A stretch of DNA of 64,000 nucleotides from Earliella scabrosa. Lineage: Eukaryota; Basidiomycota; Agaricomycetes; Polyporales; Polyporaceae. Below the pieces are notes generated by a model that saw only the letters and a list, made by a program, of their open reading frames with translations, made no database searches and was not told the origin of the DNA. The stretch is taken from the NCBI GenBank assembly GCA_022605405.1, contig JABYQQ010000006.1, forward strand, positions 992,001-1,056,000, given 5' to 3'. A program made the position numbers and the translations under genes. This document shows, one piece after another, positions 22,492 through 35,400 of this stretch. Every line of letters starts with the position of its first letter. The first letter of the stretch is position 1.

Positions 22492-25400
22492 TCACTCAAA
22501 GATATCCGTCGCGTAACGGCCCTGAATTGCGCGTTCGAACGCAGCAGCAGCCTCCTCGTCCGTGTAGCTCCGTGCTTCCTTGATGAGGTCCGTCAGCACC
22601 TTCTTCACGCCCTGCGCGACCTTCCCGGACCCGCAGGTGAAGAACTGCAAGACAAGTCCCAGTCAGCCATCACAAATCACCTTACAGCAGCAGAGACACC
22701 GACACATACCTTCGCGTTCCAGTTATCAAACATATCCCTGATCTCCGCACGATCGTGCCACGCGCGACTAGACACCAACGCCGATCAGCATACCCACCAC
22801 TACCAAGCGCAGAAAAACCCAGAAACCGGGCACTCACTCCTGCACATACTTGCACCCCTCCGAATCCGGCGCGCTCCGCGAGAACGCAGGCCGGACGTCC
22901 ACGATCCCGAGCTCCTGCCACTCCCTCAAGTCCGAGTTCCCATACAAATAGTCCTCGTGGGGTGACCTGCACCCAAAGAACAGCAGCGACTTCGCGACCT
23001 CCCGCCCCGCCTTCTTCTGCATCGCGCGCTCCTGCAGGAACCCGCGCATCGGCGACAGGCCCGAGCCCGCCGCGAACATAACCATCGGCACCGCCGGGTC
23101 CTCCGGGGGGTGGAACGCCGCAGAGGACGCGCGCACGGCGAGCTGCACGACGTCGCCGGGGCGCAGGCTCGCGAGGAAGTTGGACGCGACGCCGAGGAAC
23201 GGCTCGGTCTTGCCCGAGAGCGCGGGGGCTTCGACGACGCTGACGGTGAGCGAGGGACGCTGGGGGTTGTGCAGCGGCGAGGAGGAGATCGAGTATTGGC
23301 GGACGCGCATCGCGGGGAGCATCTCGAGGTAGGTGCCGAAGGGAAGCTGGATGTCAGGGTAGGTCTCGAGGAGGTCGAGGATGCTGATTCGCTTCGCGAG
23401 GACCTTCTCGGCGTATGCGGCGACGAGGTCGTTGAGAGCAGCCTTGGTGGTGCTGGAGGACTCGAGGGAGGCGAGCAGACGGAGGTCGCGAGTTGTCGCA
23501 GGTTGCGAGAGCTCGACGTAGCCAGCGAGCAAGGAGAAGACGCTGATGGGCTTGTCGACTGGGAGGGACGTTGGTCCTGATGACTCCAGCACAATCTATC
23601 ATACTTTGAGCTCCTGGTTCTCCACCATGAAGACGATATCGCAGACGCACCTCCTGCTCCGGGGAGAGAGCGAACCGAGCAGTGACTCGGTGTATATCTC
23701 TCAGTGGGTTTGTTGGCAGACTGAATGATGTGTGTTAACTTTGGACAATGTCCGAAAGGACATTGGCACGTACATGGCGAGATAGTCTCCAGCGCGATAC
23801 GTCATGTGCTCCGGCAACTCAAACTCTGCAAGAGAACAACCACTGAGCGTACGTACAGCACGGTCAAGACCTCTGTGCACTCACCGATATGCCTCTTCGC
23901 CGGTGCATTGGGCGACGTGAGTAGCCGATTCTCAACCACCTTCCCGAGATCCGCATCCGCATGGCGCAAGACAGACGCCCTCGACGTGCCCTTATCCACC
24001 GTCTTCATCGACACACCACTGAGCACAGCCGGACGTTCAGACACCTCAATCCCGTACTCCTATGTCCCCAATCACAAACCCAGTCAGCCCCGACTTGCTC
24101 ACCAGCGCGCGCAGACCCGGGACAACTGACCTTCGCAAGCGTGCTCCACAGCTCTGCCTCCCACGCGTCGAACGCCTCGAAGAACTCCGCCGCCTGCGCG
24201 TCGCCGACCCCGCGCTCCACGAGGCGTGTGCCGCCGCGCGCGGCGAGCACGTCGTCGACGAGTGTGGGGATGCGCTGGAAGGTGCGCACCCAGTCGCGGT
24301 TCCCGCACCCGAAGACGGCGTACTTGACCTCCGCGAACTCGGACCCCTTCAGGCTCTGGATCCACTCGACGAAGTGCGCCGCGTTGTCCGCGGGCTCGCC
24401 TGGTTGGCGTGGTGAGATCAATCGTCGGACGCAGGGGAGTTAGGGAGATGGAAGAGAGAGAAGGGGAGGAGGAGGCGTACCTTCGAAGGACGCGGTGACG
24501 ATGACGAGCGGCCCGTCGGTCGGGACGTGCTCGGTGATGGAGTCGAGCGTGCCCAAGGTGGCCTTGAACCCTGCGTATATGCGCGCGATCGCAATGAGAA
24601 TCCCCACAAACCTCGTGCTCCCGCGGAACGAACGCACCATGTGCAGCAGCATCGCTCGCAATCCTCTGCGCAAACGTCTGCGACGTGCCCGTGTTCGACC
24701 CATACGCGACGTACAGCCTGTGCTTCGGCTCGACCTTCGCCCCTTCGCTCTCGCCCTCCTGCTTCTCCGCGCTCGCGCTCGCCTGGGACACCTGCGGCGC
24801 ACCAACAAGCGTCGAGGTCGGCGCGACGGCGATGGGCGAGCGGGAGCGGTTGCGCGGGATCGCGTGGACGTAGAAGTTCTTGGGCTTGAGCGTGAGCGCC
24901 TGCTTGACCTCGAGTGTATACGATGGGTCGTGCATCGTGATGTCAAACTTCTGGATGATGACCGCGAGCGCGATGTGCGCTTCTTGCCACGAGAACGGAC
25001 GGCCCTGGCGCGGGGGTTGGTTAGTGTGCGACTCGGAGGAGGTGGGGGCGTGGGCGTGGGGGCGGCTGGAAGACTCACGATGCATGCGCGCATGCCATAG
25101 CCGAAAGGCTGCCATGCGTTTTGCTACGAAGGGGGAGATGAGCATCGTACATGTGTGCGCATAACACGAGGCGTATGGTGCATACCGGGAGCTTCTCAAA
25201 GTTCTCGCCATATACCCGCTCGGGCTTGAACTCGCGCGCCTATCGTGTTTGTCAGGTCAAGCCTTTGTCAAGGCTACACGAGAGACACGCACGTCCTCTC
25301 CCCATATCTTCGGGTCTGTCTGGCACTTTGCTGTGAGGAGTCCGATCCTCGTGCCCTTGGGGATCTCATACTTCCCATTGCACAAGGTCGTGTCCTCCAG

Positions 25401-27122
25401 CGCCTCGACGGCTCGCATCGTCGCCGGGGTGCTAAGCCGGAGTGTCTCTCGGAGGCACGCTGAGGTGTCGACGGTGAGCGGGTCATTCGTCAGGTACGAA
25501 AGGGAGGGAAACGCACCGGTGATGTACTTGAGCTTTCCGATGTGCTCGACGCGAATCTGCTCCTCCCCGAGCACCTCGTCGACTTCTTCTCTGACTTTGC
25601 GCATCGCCTCGGGGTTCTTCGAGAGATAGTACAGCACGAAGCTCAGCAGTCCTGGTGAAGGGCGCGCTTAGTTCGCGCGCATATAGTCGTGTAGTAAGGT
25701 TTGTCGGTCTCACCTGAGGTTGTCTCGTGTCCTTGTGACGGGCCTCGATGAGTATGTATCTCCTCATGATACCAACAGTGTTACCTACCGGCGACAAGGA
25801 AAGTGAGCAGCTACACCATGCGCATGGTGAGCTCCAAGGTAGTGAGAAAGTGATTTAGGTGAGCACTCACATTGTAACGGATGCTCTCGTCCGACAAGCG
25901 CTGCCCCGTCTTCTTGTCCTCGCAATTCAGCATGATGTTCAGCAGGTCTTGCTTGTCCGTCGGATTGTCCCTACGTTCCTGAATCACTAGCATGCCTCAG
26001 GTGACTACACTGATCCAATCCAACGAGGTCGTGATATCAGGACTGACGTTCGTTCACGAGTTCGTTCATGGTGTTCATGTCCGCTTCGTATTTTGCGCTG
26101 GACCCGCGCATGAGAGTGGTCACAATAGACGGTCGGTTCGCACGGTTGTTGCACTCTTGCAGAAAGTCGGTCATTGCTAGCACGAATGGGTGCGGTTGCT
26201 CCTGCGGGGGTGGTCATGTACTGCCCGGGGTCGTCTCAGTTCCAGCATGGGGACGCGTACCATGTAAAAGTTGTTGAGCCTGAGCAAGGAGGATCAGCAC
26301 CATCCACTCGTAGCGTCGTTCTCAGCCCTGACGCGCACCGATAGTTCATCGCACAAAGAGTGATAGTCTCGAATGCGAGCTTCGTGAAGTCCTCTACGAC
26401 GTCGATGGCGTGACGAGGGCCGAATCTGCCGGGAACCCAATATCGTGAGACGAGCGCGGCAGAGACACCGTCAGCAAGTCGACTCCACCTTTCCCATTTT
26501 ATGATCATCTGCGACGCAATGTCGAACATGTCGTCGAACATGTCGCGCACCTTCGCGGTGCTGAACGCAGGCATCAGCAGCCGGTCTGCAAGCCTCGTCA
26601 GTCATCTCCGCCCGAGGCACGATCCTGTCAAACACGGTCACTGACGCGCGATGCCCCAGTTTTCTTCATGGTTGTATGCCTGCCACGACGCGCTCAGATA
26701 AGGCCACACCTGCAAGATGCACAAGGGACGATCTACCGTGAACAGACCGTCCCCAAGGCCGTTCCGGACTTGCACAAGTCCTCCAGTGACGATCTTCTGG
26801 AAGCGCTTCTCGTTCGAGAGCTCGTTCTGCAGCTCGTACGAGCACGCGATCACGGATGTCCTGTCTGTCAACGGCCGACGCGCAGGATCGATGTCGATGT
26901 CGATGAGCGCGGGGAGGTGCGGCGATTGAGCGTGAGCGCGAGCGTCAACGCGAAGTTCGCGGCGAGCATGCTGGAACGTGACCCACTGATCAGGTTGAGC
27001 TGGTAGATCTCCCCGTACTGCTCCGCGAGGAGCTCGAAGGAGCGCTGCGGGACTTCCTTCTCAAGGTGCGTGACATGCCCGAGGAAGGGAAGCGAGGGCG
27101 GAGAGGGGATGGGGGTCGACAT
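22492..27122 (-). CDS. self-sufficient cytochrome P450:P450 reductase fusion (CYP505, P450foxy/BM3 type)
   Basis: ATG 27122 (MSTPIPSPPSLPFLGHV) to TGA 22492-22494, with many introns. The P450 half shows the I-helix AGHETTSG (spliced from three exons near 25650-25820), the K-helix RETLR, and the haem loop FGYGMRACIG followed by RPFSWQEA. Its BM3-like end reads PKNFYVHAIPR. The reductase half shows the FMN site LYVAYGSNTGTSQTFA, EWIQSLKG, FGCGNRDWVRTFQ, the FAD motif RQYSISSSP, the NADPH site FAAGSGLSPMRGFLQER, FFGCRSPHEDYLY and FFTCGSGKVAQGV. It ends EEAAAAFERAIQGRYATDIFE. Fungal CYP505 enzymes hydroxylate fatty acids or alcohols near the omega end using NADPH without a partner reductase. All key residues seem present. 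The gene neighbours erg6 on the same strand. Confidence 0.92.
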
Positions 27123-27247
27123 GTCGGTGACTCTGTGGCAGTGATGTCTCGGCAAGGACTCGACGGTGGATGGACAATGTTGCGCGGGAAGAGTGGGTGG
27201 TGGTAGGTGGGCAAACGTCGAACGCGCTGCTACACGTCGTGCGTCAG

Positions 27248-27256
27248 TTATAAATA
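27248..27256 (-). promoter_or_regulatory. TATA box of the CYP505 gene
   Basis: TATTTATAA on the minus strand, about 125 bases upstream of the ATG at 27122. Confidence 0.5.
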
Positions 27257-27956
27257 CAGATCGAGGCTTCTTCAGTCGCCGGAGCTCGCGTTCGAGCGCA
27301 CGATCAGGCAAACAGCGGGAACCCAACCGCGAAGTGGTTCGGGATCAAGACAATGTCGCGCTCGACGATACCTCTCCTGCCCTGGGTGATCGGAGTCGCA
27401 AGCCATGGCCAGCCTTTCGCAGGGGGCGGATTACGGCTATCCCTGGCGCATGCCGGGATTACTGTAAGGAGACAGTACCCTTCGAAGGGGTGTGCGCTTG
27501 AATAGTCTACCAATGCGTTGTTCATCACGACCAAAATCACGACGGTCGAAGATCTTTGTGGTCCATTGGTGGACTGGCATCTCCGACCGTGGGTTCACGT
27601 AACATCGGTCCCTTAGCGGACAACTGCACCTGCAGTGCACGCCCGAGGGCGATCGCCAGTCGAAAGCAAGATGGGTTGAACACACGGAGCTGAACAGGCC
27701 GGACGGAGGTTACTCACAACCGTTCACCGGCACCCCGGCTGGCTATCATCCACCAAATGCACAACAGGCGACCGGCGACTCCAGCACCCGGACAACGTCG
27801 TACAACAGCACTCGCGAGCACGATGTATAGGCTGATTACGTGGGGTATACAGCTATCTAGGATAACGAGGGTCTATGATGGATGATGACGGATGCCGATG
27901 GTATGGGAGGAAGGGGGTAATGCAAGGGAGGGAAGGACCGGACTGCGACTGCCGGA
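27257..27956. other. intergenic: CYP505 promoter and erg6 3' region
   Basis: About 700 bases without a recognisable gene. The frames present are short and lack domains. The 27950 end is the 3' UTR side of erg6. Confidence 0.45.
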
Positions 27957-29366
27957 TCAGTTTTCAGGCTTCCTCGAGACCACCATGTACATCGGCGTGA
28001 ACAGCTACACAACGCCAATACGCCCAGTCAGCGTCGCGCTCTCCAATTAGGCAGGCATGAATCAACGCACCTTTTCACGGCCGCTCGCGACGAGCGCGTC
28101 CGCGGCGACCTTGAGCTGCTCACCGACCTCCCAAGTGCCCTTCGGTACCAGCCCGAGCTTCTCGATGAACCAGAGACCGTGGTGCGTGACGAACTTGCCG
28201 CTGCTGCTCATCCGCCACACGGTGAAGATGTCCCACAGAGTCTGCGCCTTGGACATGTCGCCCTCGAGCGGGTAGTACCACGGGATGGGGTCAGGCCGAT
28301 CTGCGAGGTCCTCTTCGTGCTCGATCTGGTAGCCGACCTTGACGAGGGCCTCCCGCGCCTCACGGAGGGGCCGCATCACGGGGATACCGTTGCCAATCTC
28401 GATGCCGTGCGCGACCTCCTTGTGGGAGGGAATAGAGGGGTCCCACTGGTCCGTCATGCACCACTCGTACACGCCGAACTAACGGAATCTATGAGCACTG
28501 CTGACTGGGCAGGAATGTAAGAAGTAGGTGAACTCACCACTCCTCCAGGCTTCAGGACCTTCATGATCTCGCCGTACACACCCTCCCACGAGGGTGCGTG
28601 GACAGTCGCCTCGATCGCATACACGGCATCGAACGAGTTCTCGCCGAACTGCTCCGAGAGCTTCATGAAGTCGCCGACAGTGAACGAGACGCGGTCGGAG
28701 AGGCCCGCCTTCGCGGTGAGCTTGCGTGCACGGCCGACCTGGAACTCGTTGTTGTTGAGACCGAGGATGTGGACGTCGGCGAACTGGGCGATCTCGCGTG
28801 CGGGGCCGCCGACACCGCAGCCAACGTCGAGGACGCGCATCCCGGGCTTGAGGTTCATCTTGAAGGCGAGGTAGTGCTCGTGACGCGCGAGCGACTGGTA
28901 GAAGGCCTCGCCCTTGTAGAAGCGCGAGAAGTGGAAGGACGTGCCCCAACCGTACTCGTAGAGACTAGTGGCGCCGTCGTAGTAACCTGCACACGGGATA
29001 GGTCAGCTCAGAGTCTGAGGATATGAATTGAAAAGGGTGGGAGTGTTTCGCTGGTGCAATACGAGAGATAGGCATGGGCGTAGAGTGTAAACAACATATG
29101 CGAGGCCGAGACTCTTGAAACGTGGCAACGCAACTCGACGATAGGCCAACACCACGGCGCATATATGCCATCGACAGGAGCTTAAAAGAAACAGATATCA
29201 GCGAGTACTCACCGTTGACGACGTCCGCATAGCTGTCGAGACGGTTCTCCGAGTCCGCCGCGCCCTCCTTGCTCAGATCCTTCTGCCAGAAGGCAGAATA
29301 GTTCTCAATGCGCCTCCCGACGCGTCCGTCGGCGTGGGTAGTGGGGTCCCGCTGAGTGAGAGCCAT
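27957..29366 (-). CDS. erg6: sterol 24-C-methyltransferase
   Basis: ATG 29366 ([27 protein letters not shown]) to TGA 27957-27959, about 345 residues in four or five exons. Class motifs are intact: the sterol-binding [22 protein letters not shown] motif [59 protein letters not shown] and the C-terminal [15 protein letters not shown]. The enzyme transfers a methyl group from S-adenosylmethionine to C-24 of the sterol side chain in the ergosterol route, at the ER or lipid droplets. Intron 1, after the codons for SYADVVN, is longer than usual (about 220 bases). Length and motifs are those of the family, so the gene should be functional. Confidence 0.95.
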
Positions 29367-30277
29367 TTTTAAGTGGAGGAATCTGCGACGCAACGTAACT
29401 CGTCAGCCCGTTTCCGCTGTCCATGCCATGCCGTCTGCGGAGCGGTCAAAGTTATGTAGTGCACACTGCGTGGGCGAGTGTGGGCACGCGACTTTGAGAG
29501 TCCCAGCAGCACAGCTAGAAAGAGCAAAGACGCGTACACACCTGGCAGAAGTGGGTCGAGGAGGGGCGGTAGGAGGGGGAGGATGTGGGAGGCCAAAGTC
29601 GCGACGTGGACCGACTTTTTATGGTAGACGCTCATTTTCGCGTCGTACGAACGCCAGGTTAGGCGCCAATAAGCTTCTCGCGCCATGTCTTTTTCAGCCA
29701 ATCAGAGCACGCATACGGCCGCACCTCCTCGGCCCGTTTTACGTGCTGTCCTCTCGTTAACAAAGTTGCTTACTGCACGAGGAAGTCTGAAGAGGCACAC
29801 GAAGATGGCGGAAGTACCTGTGCCTACACAGCTTTGCAGAGTTTGAACTTGATCAACATTGCTTGCATGAGTAGAGTTGGAACTTAGCGGAAGGGGACAT
29901 TGAAGTACTTCAACTCGAGGAGTGGAGACCCAGAACAGATTGCTGCATAATAGAAAGCGAGGGGAACTACGCATACAGCACAAGGCTAGTCTATGCAGAC
30001 CAAGCGTGCGCGTACGTACGTGCGGTAAACGAAAGCCGACACCAAAGATCGTCAGAGTGATTGCGTGCGAGCGACAAAGAGACACAACACAACAGCAGCA
30101 GACAGACAGCAATCAGACACCTCTTCTACCCCTCCCCCCGAGAGTACACCATCCATTCAGCAGGCAGAATTTGATACTTTTGGTTTTGTCCCGACCCCAC
30201 CGTGCCGCCATCGCCAGCTAAGACGACAGCAGCAGCGGTGCCTCATATCGCAAGTGACCCATGACCAGATGTCCCAA
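29367..30277. other. intergenic: erg6 promoter region
   Basis: About 900 bases between the erg6 start and the G3BP-type stop, both on the minus strand. It includes the erg6 promoter (CCAAT box, pyrimidine tracts on the coding strand near 29560-29600). A minus frame near 29369-29701 would encode a short hydrophobic peptide (LLPPLLDPLLPGVYASLLFLAVLLG). It is not a recognised protein and could be an upstream frame in the leader. Confidence 0.4.
29697..29708 (+). promoter_or_regulatory. CCAAT box upstream of erg6
   Basis: GCCAATCAGAGC lies about 330 bases upstream of the erg6 ATG, a classical HAP-complex type CCAAT context. Function is inferred from sequence and position. Confidence 0.35.
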
Positions 30278-32039
30278 TCATTGCTTGGGAGGGGGTCCGC
30301 CGCGGCCACGTCCTCCAGGACCGCCACGGCCACGGAAGCCTCCGCGCCCACGGTCGCCGTTCATAGACATAGGACGCGGTGGTGGACGTTCACCACGCTC
30401 CTTTCTTGTCTCGACGATAATCCGGGCCTGACCGGCTCCGCCGTCGGTCTCGATGCGGATACCGCCCTCGCCGCCCTGCGAGACCGGGAGCGAGACAATG
30501 ATCGCACGCTTCGCAGCCTCGAGCTGGTGGAACTCCAAGAACGCGCACGCCTTGTTGCGGACAATCTCGAGCTCCTTGATGGGTCCGAAGCGGGTCGTCA
30601 GCGTCGTCCTCAGCGCGGTCTCGCTCACGTTCTCCGTCACGCTCTGCGTCTGGCCGTGAGTACCCACTCGAGGCTTGCGCAAAAATACTACGTACCTTGA
30701 CAAAACATTGAGGTGTCGTGAGGTTCTGAGCGGCAACCAGCGCAGGGTGGGGCTCCTGCCTTGCCAGGGGGCGTGTCGCTAAATGCGGCGCAGGTGACTG
30801 AGGTCCGCTAAGCGGGGCTGGTGATGCGCTGCTGGGTGCAGGTGCCTCGCTGGTACCACGCGACTGGGTCGCAACCGCAGATCCCCAGCTCTTCGCTCCG
30901 GTGGCGGCGAGCGAGGCCCACGACTTGGGAGCCGACGGCGCGGGAGCAGCAGGAGCAGGAGCAGCGGGAGCAGGAGCAGCTTGTGGTTGCGGCGGCGGCG
31001 GCTGCTGAACAGGAGCGGGACTGGGAGCAGGCTGTTGAGGTGGTGGCGGAGCGGGAGAGACGGGGGCGGGTGATGCGGCGGGTGCGGGTTCGGGAGCGGG
31101 AGCAGGGGAAGGTTCACGAGGAGCGGGAGTGGGCTCGCGCTGGATCTCTGGTGTGTGGCCGTTGACCTGGGGCTGAGGAGAGGGGCTGGGAACGGGAGAT
31201 GGAGCGCGCTCTTCAGCGGGCGGGGGTGCAGGAGAAGGGGCCGAGACTGGCTCCGGCTCGACGGGCGGCGGTGGAGCAGGGGATGCGGGGACAGCAGGAG
31301 TCGGGGACTGCTCCGCCGGCTTCTGCACGGGCTCGGGCTCTTGATCTTCGCCCTCCTCGACCGCCTCTTCCTTCAGGAAGCGGAAGATGTCGTTGAGAAC
31401 GAAGTAGCCGTTGGGCTGCTCAGCCAGGAAGAAGGTCTGCACAAACTTCCGCCAGGCTTCGCCCTTGTTGGACATCTCGCCAATGACCTGGATGATGATG
31501 CCACCGTTCGCAGAGGATTGGGCATCGACCGAATGGATGAACACCTTACAATCCTGGAAGCCAATCGACGTGATCTTGTTATGGATTTCCTGCGATCACG
31601 TAAGTTAGTGGACCTATCCTTCGTCGGCGATCTGGAGCCAATTATTGGAAGACAGGACAAGGACAGGATATCTTAGATATTGACTGTCACGTAAGCGCCC
31701 GACTATGCGAGCTATGACGAGTAACAATGTGGCCGGCCATAGATTGCAATATGGTTGCAGCACGTTGGGGACTCCAGCACAAGAATCGCAAGAGCAGAAG
31801 GTGCAATGAGAGGAACCCCCGGCCTTCCACGAGACGGCAGAAAAGACGCGTCAGACCAATCAACGGCTTACCTGCTGACCGAAGCATGGTTTACCGTCTT
31901 CGCCCTCGGTGCCGTGAATGAATGTGGAAGCCTTGGTGTAGAAACAATGCAGACGATTCGGGTGCTTGTTCACGAAGGTGTAATACTGAGGGACGAATTG
32001 CCAGCCGACTTCGGAGGGGTTAACGGTCGAGTTGGTCAT
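30278..32039 (-). CDS. NTF2-RRM protein of the G3BP/Nxt3/Bre5 type
   Basis: ATG 32039 (MTNSTVNPSEVGWQFVPQYYTFVN) to TGA 30278-30280. The N-terminal NTF2-like domain (about residues 1-125: FYTKASTFIHG, GFQDCKVFIHSVDAQSSANGG, VQTFFLAEQPNGYFVLNDIFRFL) is followed by an acidic then very long Pro/Ala-rich linker. Then come an RRM (CFVK, VTENVSETAL, FGPIKELEIVRNKACAFLEF) and a C-terminal RGG box (GRGGFRGRGGPGGRGRGG). This is the G3BP layout: the family assembles stress granules and, as yeast Bre5, supports the Ubp3 deubiquitinase. A 282-base intron (31590-31871) splits the NTF2 domain and a short one lies in the RRM. The gene diverges from het-c across a spacer of about 360 bases. Confidence 0.9.
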
Positions 32040-32401
32040 GGTGATTAAGCTAAAACGCAGAATAAGACTCTCCAAAACGTTTCGAACAACGCAACACGTA
32101 CCGCGAAGGCCGAGGACGGGGACAACGGGGACGGGGACGTTGGGGGATGCGATGAGCAATACAGCAAAAAGTTAGACGCGCGATGCTCACGCATGCGCTC
32201 GGGTGGCGTCTACCCCAGAGATCAATCTCCGACAGTATTGATCACCTGCTGAGTTGCAGATTATTTCAACGCCGATGAAAATCGCCGAGCCTTGCCGTTG
32301 GCTGCTGACGTCATGGCTGTGGCGAGCGCGCTTCTTCCGAGTACGAACTTCAATCAATCCGGGCGCGGTCGGACTCTTGTCTTTTCACTTCCACCACGAC
32401 G
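32040..32401. promoter_or_regulatory. shared promoter between the G3BP-type gene and het-c
   Basis: A spacer of 362 bases separates the two divergent start codons. It must contain both promoters. No TATA box is obvious and no other gene is readable. Confidence 0.5.
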
Positions 32402-35400
32402 ATGGCGTCGAACACGTATCTGTTACTGCTTGTGCTCTGTATCGTTATTCTTTGTATTCCAGGCGAGGGAGTATATGCGTTCGGTGCGGGGAATATTCCC
32501 AGGTATGTTACGCTCTTACCGCAGCATTCATAGGAGCTAATCCGCACCGCGTGAAGTTTCGCGTTCCTGGAAGGCAAGGCCTTCCGTCATGGAGACATCG
32601 TGAGTTGACCCACGAACACGAGGCTGGTCGCGCGATTGATCCTTGCTCACGCGACGCAGGAGGACACGCTGGAAGATGTTGCGAAGAAGGCCGGAGGCTT
32701 TGCGCTCGGAGCACTGATAGGGAAGGGCGGATCGAAGTTTGGCGGGTTGGATATCAAACGCGTGTACTTTGGGTGCGTCTTTCATTTCGGCTCGGCTGCC
32801 GTGACTGCAGATCTAATCGCGCGTTCGCGATCGCAGGAACTGGTTGAGGGATTACAGCCAGGTACGCATACCGCGCTCTTCGTTCCCAGCATCGGGTCTG
32901 ATCGCAAGTGCTCGCATGTAGGCCGTCGATGTCGCTGGTCTCCAGAAACTCCAGATCCAGGTGTGTATCGTCAGTCGCGAACATTTCGAAGGGATATCTG
33001 AAGAGGGTGTTAGACTATCATCAACCTATGCATGGTGCTAGGTTTCCTGGTACGCCTCCCTGCCTGTTCGTTGCTTGCAAAGAAGTGCTCATGCCTAGCA
33101 CAGGCACATGGGTATGCTACGAACGAGTTTGAGGTCACTGAGGAACGCCTTGGAGTCTACCTTCCGGTGAGTGGCGTGAAGTCGGAAGCAGCCACCCCAT
33201 TCTGACGCACGGCCCCTGTGCAGACTGAACATATCGACAACCCGAAGGGTTACCCCGACAATGCACGGCAATACCATCCTCAGCTACGAGGACCAGTGGA
33301 TGTGAGTATCAATGTGTGCTAGTAATGGGCTCTTCTCAAATTGTGATGATAGCCAAGAGAACTCGAGATTGATCCTCGGACCGGGATGAAGAATTACATC
33401 GCCAACGGTGTGTCATCTGTCTATGTTGGACACAGCGCAGCGATTCACTTGTGAGATGTAGAGAATGGTTCTTGGGATACCTCCAAGGCACTCGTACGGC
33501 GCACACTTGAACGCTGTATCCAGATCGGTCGCCAAGCCCGTTCAGGCGGTAACAAGGCAGACACTTATGAATCGTACCGGCTTCTTGGCCAAGCGGTAAG
33601 CTGCCATCGCTTCTTCCGCGTGATGGACTCTGAGGTCCCTGCTAGCTTCATACCTTGGAGGACTTCCCTGCCCATTCGAACTTTTGCGAGCTCGCTCTAG
33701 TGTCGATGGGCTACCATGACGTGTTCGTGCACGTCGGCGACCAAGTGAGGATTCAAGCTAGCAATGGGAGATATGTGGCGCCACTTGTGACTGGTACGTG
33801 ATTGTCCACTTCAGGCTGGGGCTGAGCTGAATCTTGATCTCGTCGCAGGTACCTTTGGGTCCAGCGATTTCATTCACAGTCTACTTGGCGGCAAGTTACT
33901 CGTCCTCTGAAACCTACGAAGTTGATACTAATTCATTGAGAGCAGAGGCTACTGATCATATCGTAAGTCTGAGTATCGGAATTGGGAAGTTATCAACGGC
34001 TAATCCCATCTCTCCTCCATAGAGTCAAGCATCTGTGTCCGACTTGAACGCGGAGCTCGAGAAGGCACGTGCGAAGTCGGGTAACACACGAGACGGCTCG
34101 TCACCTGCTGCGACCGTTCGCTCCCTACTGGTCAAACTACCTGTTGGCGACAACGGCGACATGGAACGCCAGATGGAAGGTATCGAGCGGATTCGTGCTA
34201 GTTCGACCCAACCGGGAGGCAAACGTCCCGAGGACATGACCCCGCAGGAGATGCACGCAGTCCTATGGCAAATCCTCCTGTTCCGGGACTCTGGTGCGGC
34301 GAGCTTGATGCATATCTCTTCTATTTTCTCCGTTTCTAACCAGCATTCACGTTCGACAGTCGTGAAGAAGATCGATAAGACCATTGGTGCGTGACTAATA
34401 CTTCGATTCTATAGAAGCTGTGCTTATATGCGACCCGTAGAGAAGATCCCTGGTCTTGGTCCATTGATTGAGAAGCTCATGGACTCAATCTCAGTCTTCA
34501 TCTTTACCACGCTGGAGGTATGTGTCTTCCGGAAATTGAAGCTGTTAGTAGCTGATGTGACGATGCGTTCCACCAGCCCTTCTTGAAGCCGCTCATGAAG
34601 CAAGCCACGAACGGTCTCCAGACTGCCTCCGGAGAGGTGATTGACTCGCACGACCAATACGAGGTAAGCATGACGCGTAACAATCGTTGATACCTGTATA
34701 TTGACGCAGCCTTACAGGTGTTCAACGATCCCAGAGCTGTGAGTGATTTCAAAGCATACCATAGTTCGCCAGCTGACGATTCGTGCAGTCGGATCCCACG
34801 CACTCCTTCCTGAGCAAGGACCACTTCGTAAGTTCTGATCCCTGATCGCTTGCATCAGCAGCTTACCCTACGATAGAACCTCATCCTGAACGAGCCTGCT
34901 GGTAACCTAGGCAAGGTCATCTTGGTGCACACTGCGAATTTGATCGTGAAGGCGTGGGACGATCCCTCTATCAACCCCCGACAAGTAACGGAAGACATTC
35001 TGCAATGCCTGTGCGTACTGTTACATTTGGTGCTGCGATCTACTAACCCGTGGCATTCGCTGCATAGCTTCCATCCCGACTTCCACGACCGTAACTCACA
35101 AGTCCAACGCGAGATGCTTGACTATATGCGCCGATGGGTAGACGGACTCGGTCACCAGAAGCAGGAAGTCCTCCGACGCCTGACGAAGCAGGCCGTGCGC
35201 AACCACGAGAACATCCGTCTGGCCAGCACTGGCAGCGCAGCCAACCCTGCGCAGGGCTCCTCCGGATACAACGCCGGAATCCAGGCGCAGCAGCAGATCC
35301 ACGGCTACATCAACCAAATCCCTGGCGTCTCACAAGCCCAGTCCATGTTCGGCCAGGCACAAAACATGTTCGGAGGTGGACGACCCAACTCGGGGATCGG

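Noticed and set aside
23110..23580. Open frame of 156 codons on the plus strand
   Set aside because: Antisense to the CYP505 reductase exon; its Gly/Arg/Glu-rich composition is what GC-rich third positions produce on the complementary strand.
30065..30700. Open frame of 211 codons on the plus strand
   Set aside because: Overlaps the RRM and RGG exons of the G3BP-type gene on the other strand and has no domain of its own.
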